NCBI RefSeq assembly: GCF_003752405.1
Contig: NZ_RKHK01000001.1
Location: 2,046,001 to 2,110,000, forward strand
DNA: 64,000 nucleotides
Direction of reading: 5' to 3'
Source: Bogoriella caseilytica
GTDB taxonomy: Bacteria > Actinomycetota > Actinomycetes > Actinomycetales > Actinomycetaceae
Below, one piece after another: positions 8,013 through 17,392 of this stretch. Each line of letters begins with the position of its first letter. Position 1 is the stretch's first letter. Under the pieces are notes generated by a model. That model saw nothing but the letters and a program-made list of their open reading frames with translations. It ran no database searches and had not been told where the DNA came from. The position numbers and the translations under genes were made by a program.

Positions 8013-9545
8013 ATGACGCGCATCACGCGAGGAGTCGCCGCGCTGGCTGGACTGGCCGCGGGGGCGGTGACAATCGGCCTGGCCGAGGTGCTCGCCGGCC
8101 TCCTGGTCCGCGCGACGGACACGCTCGGTACGCCCTCGCCGCTGCTCGCGGTGGGCGAGGCGTTCGTCGACCTCACCCCCGCATGGCTCAAGGAACTCGC
8201 GATCGCCACCTTCGGCACCGCCGACAAGATCGCGCTGTTTGTCGGCATGGGGCTGGTGCTCGTCGCGGTGTGCGCCGGACTGGGGATCCTGGCCCGGCAT
8301 CGCACCACGGCAGCGGTCATCGGCTTCGCCGCCGTCGGTGTGCTCGCCGTGATCGCGGTGTTCAGCCGGCCGGGCTCCGGGCTCTCCGACGCACTGCCCA
8401 CGGTGGTGGGTACCGCGCTCGGCGCCATCACCCTCGCGCGGCTCACGCGGGCCACGACTGCTGCCGCGGCGGAGCCCGACGGCGATCCCTCCCGCCGGTC
8501 GGTGCTGGTCGGCGGGACCTCACTGACGGTAGTCGGCGTGCTGGGCATCGTCGCAGGCCGGGTGGTGAGCGGGGCGGGTGACGTGGTGCGGATGGCGCGC
8601 GAGGCCTTCGTGGTGCCGCGGGTGCCGAACCCGGTGAGCGTTCCCGAGGGGGCGGACCCGGGCATAGCCGGGCAGACCACCTACCGCACCGCGAACGACA
8701 CCTTCTTCCGGATCGATACCGCGCTCAGCGTGCCGCAGGTGGACCCGGACTCGTGGCGGCTGCGCGTGCATGGCCTGGTGGAGGAAGAGATCGAGATTGA
8801 CATGGACGAGCTGCTCGCCCAGCCGCTCGTCGAGGCTCTGGTGACGCTGACCTGCGTCTCGAACACGGTGGGGGGCGATCTGGCCGGCAACGCGGTGTGG
8901 ACGGGCTGGCCGGTGCGGGAGTTGCTCGCCCGCGCCCGGCCGCTGCCGGAGGCGGACATGGTGCTCTCCACCAGCGTGGACGGCTGGACGGCCGGCACTC
9001 CGCTGGAGGTCCTCACCGACGATCGCAACTCCCTGCTCGCCGTCGGCATGAACGGCGAGCCGCTGCCCGAACAGCACGGCTTCCCGGTGCGGATGGTGGT
9101 GCCCGGGCTCTACGGCTACGTCTCGGCCACCAAGTGGGTGGTGGACCTGAAGGTCACGCGCTTCGCCGACGACGAGGGCTACTGGACGCCGCGCGGTTGG
9201 GCCGAGCGCGGTCCGATCAAGACCGCCTCACGCATCGACGTGCCCCGCGGCGAGGTCGACGCCGGGCCCGGCGTGATCGCCGGGGTGGCGTGGGCGCAGC
9301 ACCGCGGCGTGTCCGCGGTGGAGGTCCGCGTGGACGACGGTGACTGGCAGACCGCCGCCCTGGCCGAGGAGCCCACCGTGGATTCCTGGCGGATGTGGAA
9401 GCTGGACTGGGATGCCGAGCCGGGGCAGCACACCATCACGGTGCGGGCCACCGACGGCGATGGCGAGGTCCAGACCGAGGAGATCGCCGCACCCGCGCCC
9501 GACGGCGCGAGCGGCTGGCACTCGGTGGAGGTCGAGGTGCGCTGA
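8013..9545 (+). CDS. Membrane-anchored molybdopterin oxidoreductase, sulfite oxidase family
   Basis: A 510-residue protein. The first 165 residues hold about four membrane helices; a linker leads to another hydrophobic segment near residues 170–185. The Mo-cofactor domain follows (about 225–400), with the cofactor-binding Cys281 in VTLTCVSNTVGG, and a C-terminal Ig-like dimerisation domain (about 410–510) ends GWHSVEVEVR. The molybdopterin fold should face outside the membrane. Family members are extracytoplasmic reductases or oxidases such as MsrP/YedY and SorA types; the substrate cannot be told. Its last 60 bases are duplicated at 18435–18492 on the far side of the restriction island. Confidence 0.88.
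   Translation: MTRITRGVAALAGLAAGAVTIGLAEVLAGLLVRATDTLGTPSPLLAVGEAFVDLTPAWLKELAIATFGTADKIALFVGMGLVLVAVCAGLGILARHRTTAAVIGFAAVGVLAVIAVFSRPGSGLSDALPTVVGTALGAITLARLTRATTAAAAEPDGDPSRRSVLVGGTSLTVVGVLGIVAGRVVSGAGDVVRMAREAFVVPRVPNPVSVPEGADPGIAGQTTYRTANDTFFRIDTALSVPQVDPDSWRLRVHGLVEEEIEIDMDELLAQPLVEALVTLTCVSNTVGGDLAGNAVWTGWPVRELLARARPLPEADMVLSTSVDGWTAGTPLEVLTDDRNSLLAVGMNGEPLPEQHGFPVRMVVPGLYGYVSATKWVVDLKVTRFADDEGYWTPRGWAERGPIKTASRIDVPRGEVDAGPGVIAGVAWAQHRGVSAVEVRVDDGDWQTAALAEEPTVDSWRMWKLDWDAEPGQHTITVRATDGDGEVQTEEIAAPAPDGASGWHSVEVEVR
9484..9541 (+). repeat. Left copy of 58-bp direct repeat bounding defence island
   Basis: These bases encode the last residues of the molybdoenzyme (APAPDGASGWHSVEVEVR). The same 58 bases recur at 18435–18492 in the same orientation with 4 mismatches by eye. 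The pair brackets the whole restriction and toxin–antitoxin segment. Confidence 0.85.
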
Positions 9546-9645
9546 CGGGCGGGCGCTGCGATGCCAGCGACGTCAGTCCTCGGCGCTACGGTGTGAGGCA
9601 TCCGCCCCACAACTCAGTAGCGCCTCCGGCGTAGGAGACCCACCC

Positions 9646-11214
9646 ATGGCACCGACCACCAGCGAATCCCAGCGCGCCGAACTGCACAAGACCATCTGGC
9701 GCATCGCGAACGATCTGCGCGGCAGCGTCGATGGGTGGGACTTCAAGACCTATGTGCTCGGCATGCTCTTCTACCGGTTCATCTCCGAGAACCTCACCGC
9801 CTACATCAACAAGGGCGAGCACGAGGCCGGCTACCCGGACTTCGACTACGCCGATCTGCTGGACTCCGAGGCAGAGTTCGGCCGGCGCGAGACGGTGGCG
9901 GAGAAGGGTTTCTACATCGTGCCTTCCGAGTTGTTCGAGAACGTGCGCGAGCGGGCGCCGCGCGATCCCAACCTGAACGAGACGCTCGAGCGGGTCTTCA
10001 AGAACATCGAGGGTTCCGCGGTGAACACGGACAGCGAGGATGACCTCAAGGGCCTCTTCGACGATCTGGACGTCAACAGTTCCAAGCTCGGCAACACCGT
10101 GGCCAAGCGCAACGAGAAGCTGGTGAAGCTCCTCGATGCGATCGGTGAGCTACCGCTGGGAAACTTCGAGGACAACTCGATCGACCTCTTCGGTGACGCC
10201 TACGAGTACCTCATGCAGATGTACGCCTCGCAGGCCGGCAAGTCCGGTGGCGAGTACTACACCCCGCAGGAGGTCTCCGAGGTGCTGGCGAAGATCGCCG
10301 TGAATGGCCGCACCCGCGTGAACAAGGTCTACGACCCGGCGGCGGGATCTGGTTCGCTGCTGCTGAAGTTCGCGAAGGTGCTCGGCCACGAGAACGTGGG
10401 CGGTTTCTACGGCCAGGAGATCAACCTGACCACATACAACCTGGCTCGGATCAACATGTTCCTGCACGACGTCAACTACGAGAAGTTCGACCTCGCCCAC
10501 GGGGACACCCTTACCGATCCGATGCACTGGGACGACGAGCCTTTCGAGGCCATCGTCTCCAACCCGCCGTACTCCACCAAGTGGGAGGGCGACGCGAACC
10601 CCCTGCTGATCAACGATGAGCGCTTCGCTCCCGCCGGAGTGCTGGCCCCGAAGTCGAAGGCGGATCTCGCCTTCACCATGCACATTCTGAGCTGGCTGGC
10701 GGTGAACGGCACCGCGGCGATCGTCGAGTTCCCCGGAGTGCTCTACCGCGGCGGCGCCGAGCGGAAGATCCGCAAGTACCTGATCGACAACAACTACGTG
10801 GACGCCGTCATCCAGCTCCCGCCGGATCTGTTCTTCGGCACCACGATCGCCACGTGCATCATCGTGCTCAAGAAGTCCAAGACCGACAACGCGGTGCTCT
10901 TCGTGAACGCGTCCGCCGAGTTCAAGCGCTCGGGGAACAAGAACAAGCTCGCGCCGGAGAACCAGGAGCGCATCCTCGGCCTGCTGGGCGGGCGGAGCGA
11001 CGTGGACCACCTCGCCAAGCTCGTGCCGAACGAGGAGATCGCGGCGAACGACTACAACATCGCTGTGTCTTCCTACGTGGAGGCCGAGGACACCCGCGAG
11101 GCGATCGACATCACGGAGCTCAACGCGGAGATCGCGCGGATCGTTGCCCGGCAAGCTGAGCTGCGCACCTCCATCGACGAGATCGTGGCGGATCTGGAGG
11201 GGCAGAAGTCATGA
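9646..11214 (+). CDS. hsdM: Type I restriction-modification methyltransferase subunit HsdM
   Basis: A 522-residue N6-adenine DNA methyltransferase that forms M2S with HsdS and R2M2S with HsdR. A helical HsdM_N domain (about residues 1–150) precedes the Rossmann methylase domain. The AdoMet-binding motif DPAAGSGSLLL starts at Asp230 and the catalytic NPPY is residues 306–309. The ATG at 9646 has a TAGGAGA ribosome site. Longer upstream reading of the frame overlaps the molybdoenzyme gene and is not homologous. It ends by ATGA overlap with the mrr gene, so all four island genes form one operon. Confidence 0.95.
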   Translation: MAPTTSESQRAELHKTIWRIANDLRGSVDGWDFKTYVLGMLFYRFISENLTAYINKGEHEAGYPDFDYADLLDSEAEFGRRETVAEKGFYIVPSELFENVRERAPRDPNLNETLERVFKNIEGSAVNTDSEDDLKGLFDDLDVNSSKLGNTVAKRNEKLVKLLDAIGELPLGNFEDNSIDLFGDAYEYLMQMYASQAGKSGGEYYTPQEVSEVLAKIAVNGRTRVNKVYDPAAGSGSLLLKFAKVLGHENVGGFYGQEINLTTYNLARINMFLHDVNYEKFDLAHGDTLTDPMHWDDEPFEAIVSNPPYSTKWEGDANPLLINDERFAPAGVLAPKSKADLAFTMHILSWLAVNGTAAIVEFPGVLYRGGAERKIRKYLIDNNYVDAVIQLPPDLFFGTTIATCIIVLKKSKTDNAVLFVNASAEFKRSGNKNKLAPENQERILGLLGGRSDVDHLAKLVPNEEIAANDYNIAVSSYVEAEDTREAIDITELNAEIARIVARQAELRTSIDEIVADLEGQKS

Positions 11215-12137
11215 CGGAGATGCCCAATTGGGAAGGCTTTATGGTCCCGACCCTCAAGGCGATGAGTGATGGCGAAGTCCGTCACTGGCGAGAGTTCCAG
11301 CCGCTGACCGCGGACATAGCGGCGTTGACCGTTGAGCAGCGCCAAGAACTGCTGCCGTCGGGGCGGAGGTTGAAGTACGCAGACCGTATTGGTTGGGCAG
11401 TCTCGTTCTTGACCAACGTTGGTGCGCTGACGCGCCCGAAGAGGGGTCACTACCAGATCACTGATGCCGGGCAGCAGCTCATCAAGCTGTTCCCGAACGG
11501 CGCCAAAGAACGCGAAATCAAGGCGCTCGGCGCGGATCCCAGCTCACCGATCCGCGAGTATGTGGCGACCACGAACCGCAAGGCGAACGAATCTACGGCG
11601 ATCGCGCCGGCCGAGGACTCCCCGATGACTCCGACCGAGCAGGTACAGATCGGCATCGAGCGTATCCACGAAGAGATCGCGGTCGAGCTGCTCACGCGGC
11701 TGCAGGACAAGGCTCCAGGCTTCTTCGAGCAGGCCGTCGTGGATCTCCTGCTTGCGATGGGCTACGGCGGCGCCACGGGTGCAGGTAGCGTCACCCAGCT
11801 CAGCAACGACGGCGGCATTGATGGCGTGATCGACCAGGACATCCTCGGCCTCAACCGCGTCTACATCCAGGCCAAGCGCTACCACGACGGCAACACGGTC
11901 GGACGTCCCGACCTCCAGGCTTTCGTCGGAGCGCTCAGCGGCAAAGCCGACAGCGGTGTTTTCATCACCACGAGCCGATTCTCCGTAGGAGCGCGCTCCT
12001 ACGCCGAGAACGTGCCCACACGCATCATCCTGATCGACGGCAAGCGCCTCACCAGCCTGATGATCCGCTACGGCGTCGGTGTGCAAGTGAAAGAGACCTA
12101 CAAAGTTGTCGAGATCGACGAGGACTTCTTCGCATGA
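11211..12137 (+). CDS. mrr: Mrr-type restriction endonuclease
   Basis: A 308-residue protein with an N-terminal winged-helix Mrr_N domain (about residues 1–100, YADRIGWAVSFLTNVGAL) and a C-terminal Mrr catalytic domain of the PD-(D/E)xK fold (about 155–280). The active-site residues are visible as Asp204 in GGIDG and Gln220-x-Lys222 in YIQAKRY. Mrr enzymes cleave DNA carrying foreign methylation (type IV restriction). The gene overlaps hsdM upstream and hsdS downstream by four bases each, so it is embedded in the type I operon. A matched role, cutting DNA modified by rival systems, is inference. Confidence 0.9.
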   Translation: MTEMPNWEGFMVPTLKAMSDGEVRHWREFQPLTADIAALTVEQRQELLPSGRRLKYADRIGWAVSFLTNVGALTRPKRGHYQITDAGQQLIKLFPNGAKEREIKALGADPSSPIREYVATTNRKANESTAIAPAEDSPMTPTEQVQIGIERIHEEIAVELLTRLQDKAPGFFEQAVVDLLLAMGYGGATGAGSVTQLSNDGGIDGVIDQDILGLNRVYIQAKRYHDGNTVGRPDLQAFVGALSGKADSGVFITTSRFSVGARSYAENVPTRIILIDGKRLTSLMIRYGVGVQVKETYKVVEIDEDFFA

Positions 12138-13354
12138 GCCGGGTTGATGAGCTGATCCAGGAGCTGTGCCAGGATGGAGTGGAGCGCAAGCCGTTAGGAG
12201 AGTTCGCAACGCTCGTACGCGGCAACGGTATGCCCAAGACAGACCTCGTTGAGGAAGGCGTCGGAGCTGTTCACTACGGTCAGATCTATACGCACTATGG
12301 GGTGTGGGCGACCGAGACGCTTTCGTTCGTCGCTCCTGAGACGGCTGCGAGGCTCGCGAAGGTTGAATCTGGCGACATCATCATCACGAACACGAGCGAG
12401 AACATCGACGACGTCGGCAAGGCTGTTGCCTGGCTTGGCAGTAAGGTAATCGTCACGGGTGGCCATGCCACGGTGATAAAGCACGACCAAGATCCGAAGT
12501 ACCTCGCGTACTGGTTTGCTTCGGCTGACTTCTATGTGCAGAAGCGGAAGCTTGCTACAGGCACGAAAGTCATCGATGTGTCCGCGAAACAGATGGCAAC
12601 CGTCCGGATCCCGGTGCCGCCTCTCGAGGTTCAGCGCGAAATTGTGCGAGTATTGGATCAGTTCACTCAGCTGGAAGCGGAGCTGGAAGCGGAGCTGGAA
12701 GCACGCCGCCGTCAGTACGACTTTTACGCGAGGGAGTTGCTTGCGGCTGACGGTGACGTTCCTCGGGTCAGGTTCGGCGATGTTGCGAAAATTGTCCGGG
12801 GGGCATCTCCACGTCCGATCGGGCGGTTCCTCACTGACGATCCCACGGGCGTGCCTTGGATCAAGATCGGCGACGTGCCTGCTGGCGGAAAGTACATTAC
12901 GAGTACCGCCCAGCGGGTTACGCCAGAAGGGGCACTAAAATCGCGGCGCGTGACCTCTGGCGACTTCGTGCTCTCGAACTCAATGAGCTTCGGGCGTCCC
13001 TACATTTCCAGGGTTGACGGATGTATCCATGATGGTTGGCTCGCGATCAGTGATTTTGAAGACTCTTTCCTCCCTGATTACCTCTATTACCTGTTGCGTT
13101 CAGCGCCCGTGCAAGAAGAGTTCGTTAGGAAGGCTGGTGCGGGCACGGTCAAGAATTTGAACGCTGCGATCGTGCGCTTGGTCGTGATTCCGATGCCAAA
13201 GATCGAGGAGCAAGAACGCGTTGTCGATCTCTTGGACCGCTTCGACGCGCTCGTCAACGACCTCAGCCTCGGCCTCCCCGCCGAGCTTGCTGCGCGACGC
13301 AAGCAGTACGAGTACTACCGCGACAAGCTCCTCACCTTCGAGGAGGCAGCGTGA
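12134..13354 (+). CDS. hsdS: Type I restriction-modification specificity subunit HsdS
   Basis: A 406-residue specificity subunit with two target-recognition domains (about residues 15–170 and 210–375), each followed by a conserved helix (EVQREIVRVLDQFTQLEAELEAELEA and EEQERVVDLLDRFDALVNDLS). These helices set the distance between the two half-sites. The central helix carries an LEAE tandem repeat. The recognition sequence cannot be deduced. By eye the gene has more A/T-rich codons than its neighbours, as expected for a frequently exchanged gene. Confidence 0.93.
   Translation: MSRVDELIQELCQDGVERKPLGEFATLVRGNGMPKTDLVEEGVGAVHYGQIYTHYGVWATETLSFVAPETAARLAKVESGDIIITNTSENIDDVGKAVAWLGSKVIVTGGHATVIKHDQDPKYLAYWFASADFYVQKRKLATGTKVIDVSAKQMATVRIPVPPLEVQREIVRVLDQFTQLEAELEAELEARRRQYDFYARELLAADGDVPRVRFGDVAKIVRGASPRPIGRFLTDDPTGVPWIKIGDVPAGGKYITSTAQRVTPEGALKSRRVTSGDFVLSNSMSFGRPYISRVDGCIHDGWLAISDFEDSFLPDYLYYLLRSAPVQEEFVRKAGAGTVKNLNAAIVRLVVIPMPKIEEQERVVDLLDRFDALVNDLSLGLPAELAARRKQYEYYRDKLLTFEEAA
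12671..12706 (+). repeat. 12-bp coding tandem repeat (LEAE) in hsdS spacer helix
   Basis: Two perfect copies of CTGGAAGCGGAG and a third copy diverging after eight bases encode LEAE-LEAE-LEAR (residues 180–191) in the helix joining the two recognition domains. In EcoR124-type enzymes a comparable four-residue TAEL repeat changes copy number and so changes the spacing of the DNA target. Confidence 0.85.
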
Positions 13355-16300
13355 GGGCTCCAGCGTCGTCTGCCCGCAAGTACGACCCCATCGCCGTCTC
13401 CTCCGAGAGCACGGTCGTCGCCGAGTACGTGCCAGAGCCGGAAGCCGAGGCCGCCTACCAGTCGGAGTCCGCGCTGGAGCGCGATCTCATACGTCGGCTC
13501 GAAGCCCAGGCCTACGAGTACCTGCCCATCACCTCCGAGCAGCAACTCGTGGCCAACCTCCGCGCCCAGCTCGAAGCGCTCAACCGCATCGCGTTCTCAG
13601 ACGCCGAGTGGCAGCAGTTCTTCGAGCACAAGATCGCCGGACGTAACGACGGCATCGCGGAGAAGACCGTGCGCATCCAGGAGGACCACGTCCAGCTCCT
13701 CAAGCGCGATGACGGCTCCACCAAGAACATCACACTGCTGGACAAGCAGCACATCCACAACAACCGGCTCCAGGTCATCAACCAGTACGAGATCGACCGC
13801 GCCGACCCGGCTGACGATTCCAGCGCCGGCGGGCGCTACGCCAACCGCTACGACGTCACCGTGCTTGTCAACGGCCTGCCGATGGTGCACATCGAACTGA
13901 AGCGCCGCGGCGTCGACATCCGCGAGGCCTTCAACCAGATCGACCGCTACCAGCGCGACAGTTTCTGGGCAGGCTCAGGGCTCTTCGAGTACGTCCAGCT
14001 CTTCGTCATCAGCAACGGCACGCTCACCAAGTACTACTCGAACACCACCCGCAGCTCCCACCTCAAGGAGGCGCAGAAGCCCGGCAAGGGCCGCAAGACC
14101 TCCAACTCCTACGAGTTCACCTCCTGGTGGGCGGACGCGCAGAACAGGCCCATCCAGGATCTGCCCTCTTTCGCCGCAACCTTCTTCGCCAAGCACACGC
14201 TGCTCAGCATCCTCACCCGCTACTGCGTGCTGACGGCGGACGGGCTGCTGCTGGTCATGCGGCCCTACCAGATCGTGGCCACCGAACGGATCCTGCAGCG
14301 CATCGACGTCGCCACGAACTACAAGCGCCTCGGCACCCTCGCCGCCGGCGGCTACGTCTGGCACACCACCGGCTCAGGCAAGACCCTCACCTCCTTCAAG
14401 GCTGCCCAACTCGCCTCGAAGCTGCCCAGCGTGGACAAGGTGCTCTTCGTGGTCGACCGCAAAGACCTCGACTACCAGACCATGCGGGAGTACGACCGCT
14501 TCCAGAAGGGCGCGGCCAACTCCAACACCTCCACCGCCGTGCTGAAACGCCAGCTCGAAGACCCGGCCGCGCGCATCATCATCACCACGATCCAGAAACT
14601 CTCCACCTTTATCAAGGCCAACCCCGGGCACGCCGTCACACACGAGCACGTGGTGATCATCTTCGACGAGTGCCACCGCTCGCAGTTCGGTGACATGCAC
14701 ACCGACATCACGCGCTCCTTCAAGCGCTACAACCTCTTCGGCTTCACCGGCACCCCGATCTTCGCCGCCAACGCCGGCAGCGGCGGGAACCCCCGGCTCA
14801 AGACCACCGAACAGGCCTTCGGTGCCAAGCTCCACACCTACACGATCGTGGACGCCATCACCGACAGAAACGTGTTGCCCTTCCGCATCGACTACGTCAA
14901 CACCATCAAGGTCGGGGCCGTAGTCGACAAGCAGGTCTCCGCGATCGACACCGAGAAGGCACTCATGGCCCCGGAGCGAATCCGGGAAATCGTGGCGTAC
15001 ACGCTTGAGTACTTCGACCAGAAGACCAAGCGCTCCTCCAGCTACGAACATTCCGTGGTCACCAACGTAGCCCAGTCGAGCCGCACCCGCCGGCGGGCCG
15101 AGGCTCTGCGCGAACGCAAGCGGGTGCGCGGCTTCAACGCCATCTTCGCCACCGCCTCCATCGACGCGGCCCGGCGCTACTACAACCACTTCCAGATCCA
15201 GCAGGAACAGCTCCCCGCAGACCGCCGTCTCAAGATCGGGCTGATCTACTCCTACGGCGCGAACGACGCCACCGAGGACGGGATCCTCGACGACGAGGCC
15301 TTCGACACCGACGCCCTCTCGGACGACGCCCGCGGTTTCCTCGAGGACGCCATCCAGGACTACAACGACCTCTTCGGCACCAGCTACGACACGAGCGCCG
15401 ACAAGTTCCAGAACTACTACAAGGACCTCTCCCAGCGGCTGAAGAACCGGGAACTCGACCTCGCCATCGTGGTGAACATGTTCCTCACCGGCTTCGACGC
15501 CACCACGTTGAACACCCTGTTCGTGGACAAGAACCTGCGCGCCCACGGGCTCATCCAGGCGTACTCGCGCACCAACCGGATCCTCAACTCGGTCAAGACC
15601 TACGGCAACATCGTCGCCTTCCGGGACCTCGACGACGAGACCAACAAAGCGCTCGAACTCTTTGGGAACAAGGATGCGCGCGGCGTTGTGCTCCTGAAGC
15701 CCTACGGCGACTACTACCGCGAGTACGCCGAGAAGGCCGAGGAGCTGCTCTCGAGGTTCCCCGAAGGGCAGCCGATCGTCGGCGAGAGCGCACAGAAGGA
15801 CTTCATCCAGCTCTTTGGTGCGATCCTGCGGCTGGAGAACATCCTCACCTCCTTCGACGAGTTCGCCGGCCACGAGCTGCTCAACGAGCGCCAGGTGCAG
15901 GACTACAAGGGGCGCTACCTCGACCTCTACGCCGAGTTCCGCAAGGAGACCACGGCGGAGAAGGAGCGCATCAACGACGACGTGGTCTTCGAAATCGAGC
16001 TAATCAAGCAGGTCGAGATCAACGTCGATTACATCCTCATGCTCGTGGAGAGGTACCGCGCCGAGCGCGGTGACGGAGCCGATAAGGAGATCCGTGCCGA
16101 GATCTCCCGAGCGGTTGACGCCAGCCCCACTCTGCGCAACAAGCGCGACCTGGTGGAGAACTTCGTCGACTCGGTCTCCGTGGACGGCGCGATCGACGAG
16201 GAGTGGCAGGCCTACATAGCCGCCAGGCGTGAGCAGGAACTGGCGAAGATCATCGCCGAGGAGAACCTGCGCGGGGACGAAGCGCGCTCCTTCGTGGAGA

Positions 16301-16488
16301 CCGCCTTCCGTGACGGCGCACTGCGCACCACCGGTACCGCCATCACCACGGTGCTCCCGCCCGTCTCACGCTTCGCCGGCAACGGTGGGCACGGCGAGAA
16401 GAAACAGCGTGTCATCGCCAAGTTCAGTGCCTTCTTCGACCGATTCTTCGGGTTAAGTGCCTCACGGGAGAATGAGGGGAACCGGTAG
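13351..16488 (+). CDS. hsdR: Type I restriction endonuclease motor/nuclease subunit HsdR
   Basis: A 1045-residue subunit that translocates DNA and cuts it. The N-terminal PD-(D/E)xK nuclease has E182-x-K184 in HIELKRRG. The SF2 helicase core has Walker A TGSGKT (about residues 340–345) and the box DECH at 439–442, then motif III-like GFTGTP and motif VI-like QAYSRTNR. A helical C-terminal region binds the methylase. The GTG start overlaps the hsdS stop. Length and motifs look intact, so the system is probably active. Confidence 0.95.
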   Translation: MRAPASSARKYDPIAVSSESTVVAEYVPEPEAEAAYQSESALERDLIRRLEAQAYEYLPITSEQQLVANLRAQLEALNRIAFSDAEWQQFFEHKIAGRNDGIAEKTVRIQEDHVQLLKRDDGSTKNITLLDKQHIHNNRLQVINQYEIDRADPADDSSAGGRYANRYDVTVLVNGLPMVHIELKRRGVDIREAFNQIDRYQRDSFWAGSGLFEYVQLFVISNGTLTKYYSNTTRSSHLKEAQKPGKGRKTSNSYEFTSWWADAQNRPIQDLPSFAATFFAKHTLLSILTRYCVLTADGLLLVMRPYQIVATERILQRIDVATNYKRLGTLAAGGYVWHTTGSGKTLTSFKAAQLASKLPSVDKVLFVVDRKDLDYQTMREYDRFQKGAANSNTSTAVLKRQLEDPAARIIITTIQKLSTFIKANPGHAVTHEHVVIIFDECHRSQFGDMHTDITRSFKRYNLFGFTGTPIFAANAGSGGNPRLKTTEQAFGAKLHTYTIVDAITDRNVLPFRIDYVNTIKVGAVVDKQVSAIDTEKALMAPERIREIVAYTLEYFDQKTKRSSSYEHSVVTNVAQSSRTRRRAEALRERKRVRGFNAIFATASIDAARRYYNHFQIQQEQLPADRRLKIGLIYSYGANDATEDGILDDEAFDTDALSDDARGFLEDAIQDYNDLFGTSYDTSADKFQNYYKDLSQRLKNRELDLAIVVNMFLTGFDATTLNTLFVDKNLRAHGLIQAYSRTNRILNSVKTYGNIVAFRDLDDETNKALELFGNKDARGVVLLKPYGDYYREYAEKAEELLSRFPEGQPIVGESAQKDFIQLFGAILRLENILTSFDEFAGHELLNERQVQDYKGRYLDLYAEFRKETTAEKERINDDVVFEIELIKQVEINVDYILMLVERYRAERGDGADKEIRAEISRAVDASPTLRNKRDLVENFVDSVSVDGAIDEEWQAYIAARREQELAKIIAEENLRGDEARSFVETAFRDGALRTTGTAITTVLPPVSRFAGNGGHGEKKQRVIAKFSAFFDRFFGLSASRENEGNR

Positions 16489-16573
16489 CCCCGGTGTCTG
16501 CGCGGACTGTCGATGGAGACGGGAGGGGCTGGGGGGATTCGGGTGCCACAGCCCGTTGAGCTGAGACTTCTGG

Positions 16574-17392
16574 CTAGAGGTACAGCTGCCGTACGAGGTC
16601 CTGGCGGCGGTCGGAGCCGGCCGTTCCGCTGGCATCGGCAGGCAGTGTGAAATGGTGCGCAACGACGTCCGCGTCTTGGGCTGCCCAGCGCTCCGTGAGG
16701 TTGGCGTGATTTCGCGCAGAGAGTTGGCGGGCGATATCAAGACGGAGCAGCCTGACTGCGGCCAAAGGGACGTCATGGCCGATGTCCTCGAGAACCTAAA
16801 TACCGGCTGGGGTGTCGTAAAGTCGATCTTCCACCTCCTAGGATTCTTGGTACCAGTAGGCAGCGAGAGCTAGGTCCTGAGCGTCCGTCCAGTGGTGGTC
16901 AGGACATCGGTCAATCCACGCACGCATTTTTAATGCTGCATATCCGGCCGGGTGCGGCAGCCGGATCGTGCAACCACCCGGCAGTGTGAGGCCCTGGGAT
17001 CGCTGGAAGACATCGCGGAACCCAAACACCACCAGCTGTTCGCGTCGGGAAATGTGACGGCTGATCCCCTCAGGTTCCTTCACTTGCCCAAACGGCATGA
17101 TGTCAACTGTTGCGCAACCCACCCGGTACCTGATCCCGTTGCTACCCGTCCGAGTGAGGCGCTGGTCGATCCGGTCGGAGATGGTCGTGTCGCTGACAGC
17201 GATCCCTAGATCGGTGTCGGTGGTGGCACGTACCTGAAAGGCGTGCCCGAAGCCGGCGTGGAGGATGTCCCGGCACGCCGCGCCCACGAGGAGGATGTTC
17301 TGAGGATCGAGGTCTGTCTGAGTGACAAGCTCGTCGACGACCGGAGCGACGGTGTCGTAAAGACGAGGGTCGACCTCAGCCAGGTCAATCAT
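16574..17392 (-). pseudogene. AbiEii-like nucleotidyltransferase toxin, broken by two in-frame TAG codons
   Basis: The frame from the ATG at 17392 gives 184 residues of a nucleotidyltransferase-fold protein (LVGAACRDILHAGFGH, then TTDTDLGIAV with the metal-binding Asp pair) and stops at TAG 16838–16840 after WYQES. Reading on in the same frame gives EVEDRLYDTPAGI, a second TAG at 16796–16798, then VLEDIGHDVPLAAVRLL and the rest of a typical C-terminus, ending at 16574. The full reading is 272 codons with no frameshift. Loss by nonsense mutation is the simplest reading. Its start overlaps the antitoxin stop (ATGA), the normal arrangement of a type IV AbiE-like pair. Confidence 0.85.

Noticed and set aside
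14374-15873. 499-residue minus-strand open frame inside hsdR
   Set aside because: Antisense shadow of a gene with intact helicase and nuclease motifs; no recognisable protein features.
16462-16776. Separate small minus-strand gene after the broken toxin
   Set aside because: It is in a different frame from the toxin homology; the toxin frame itself continues through this region to 16574.
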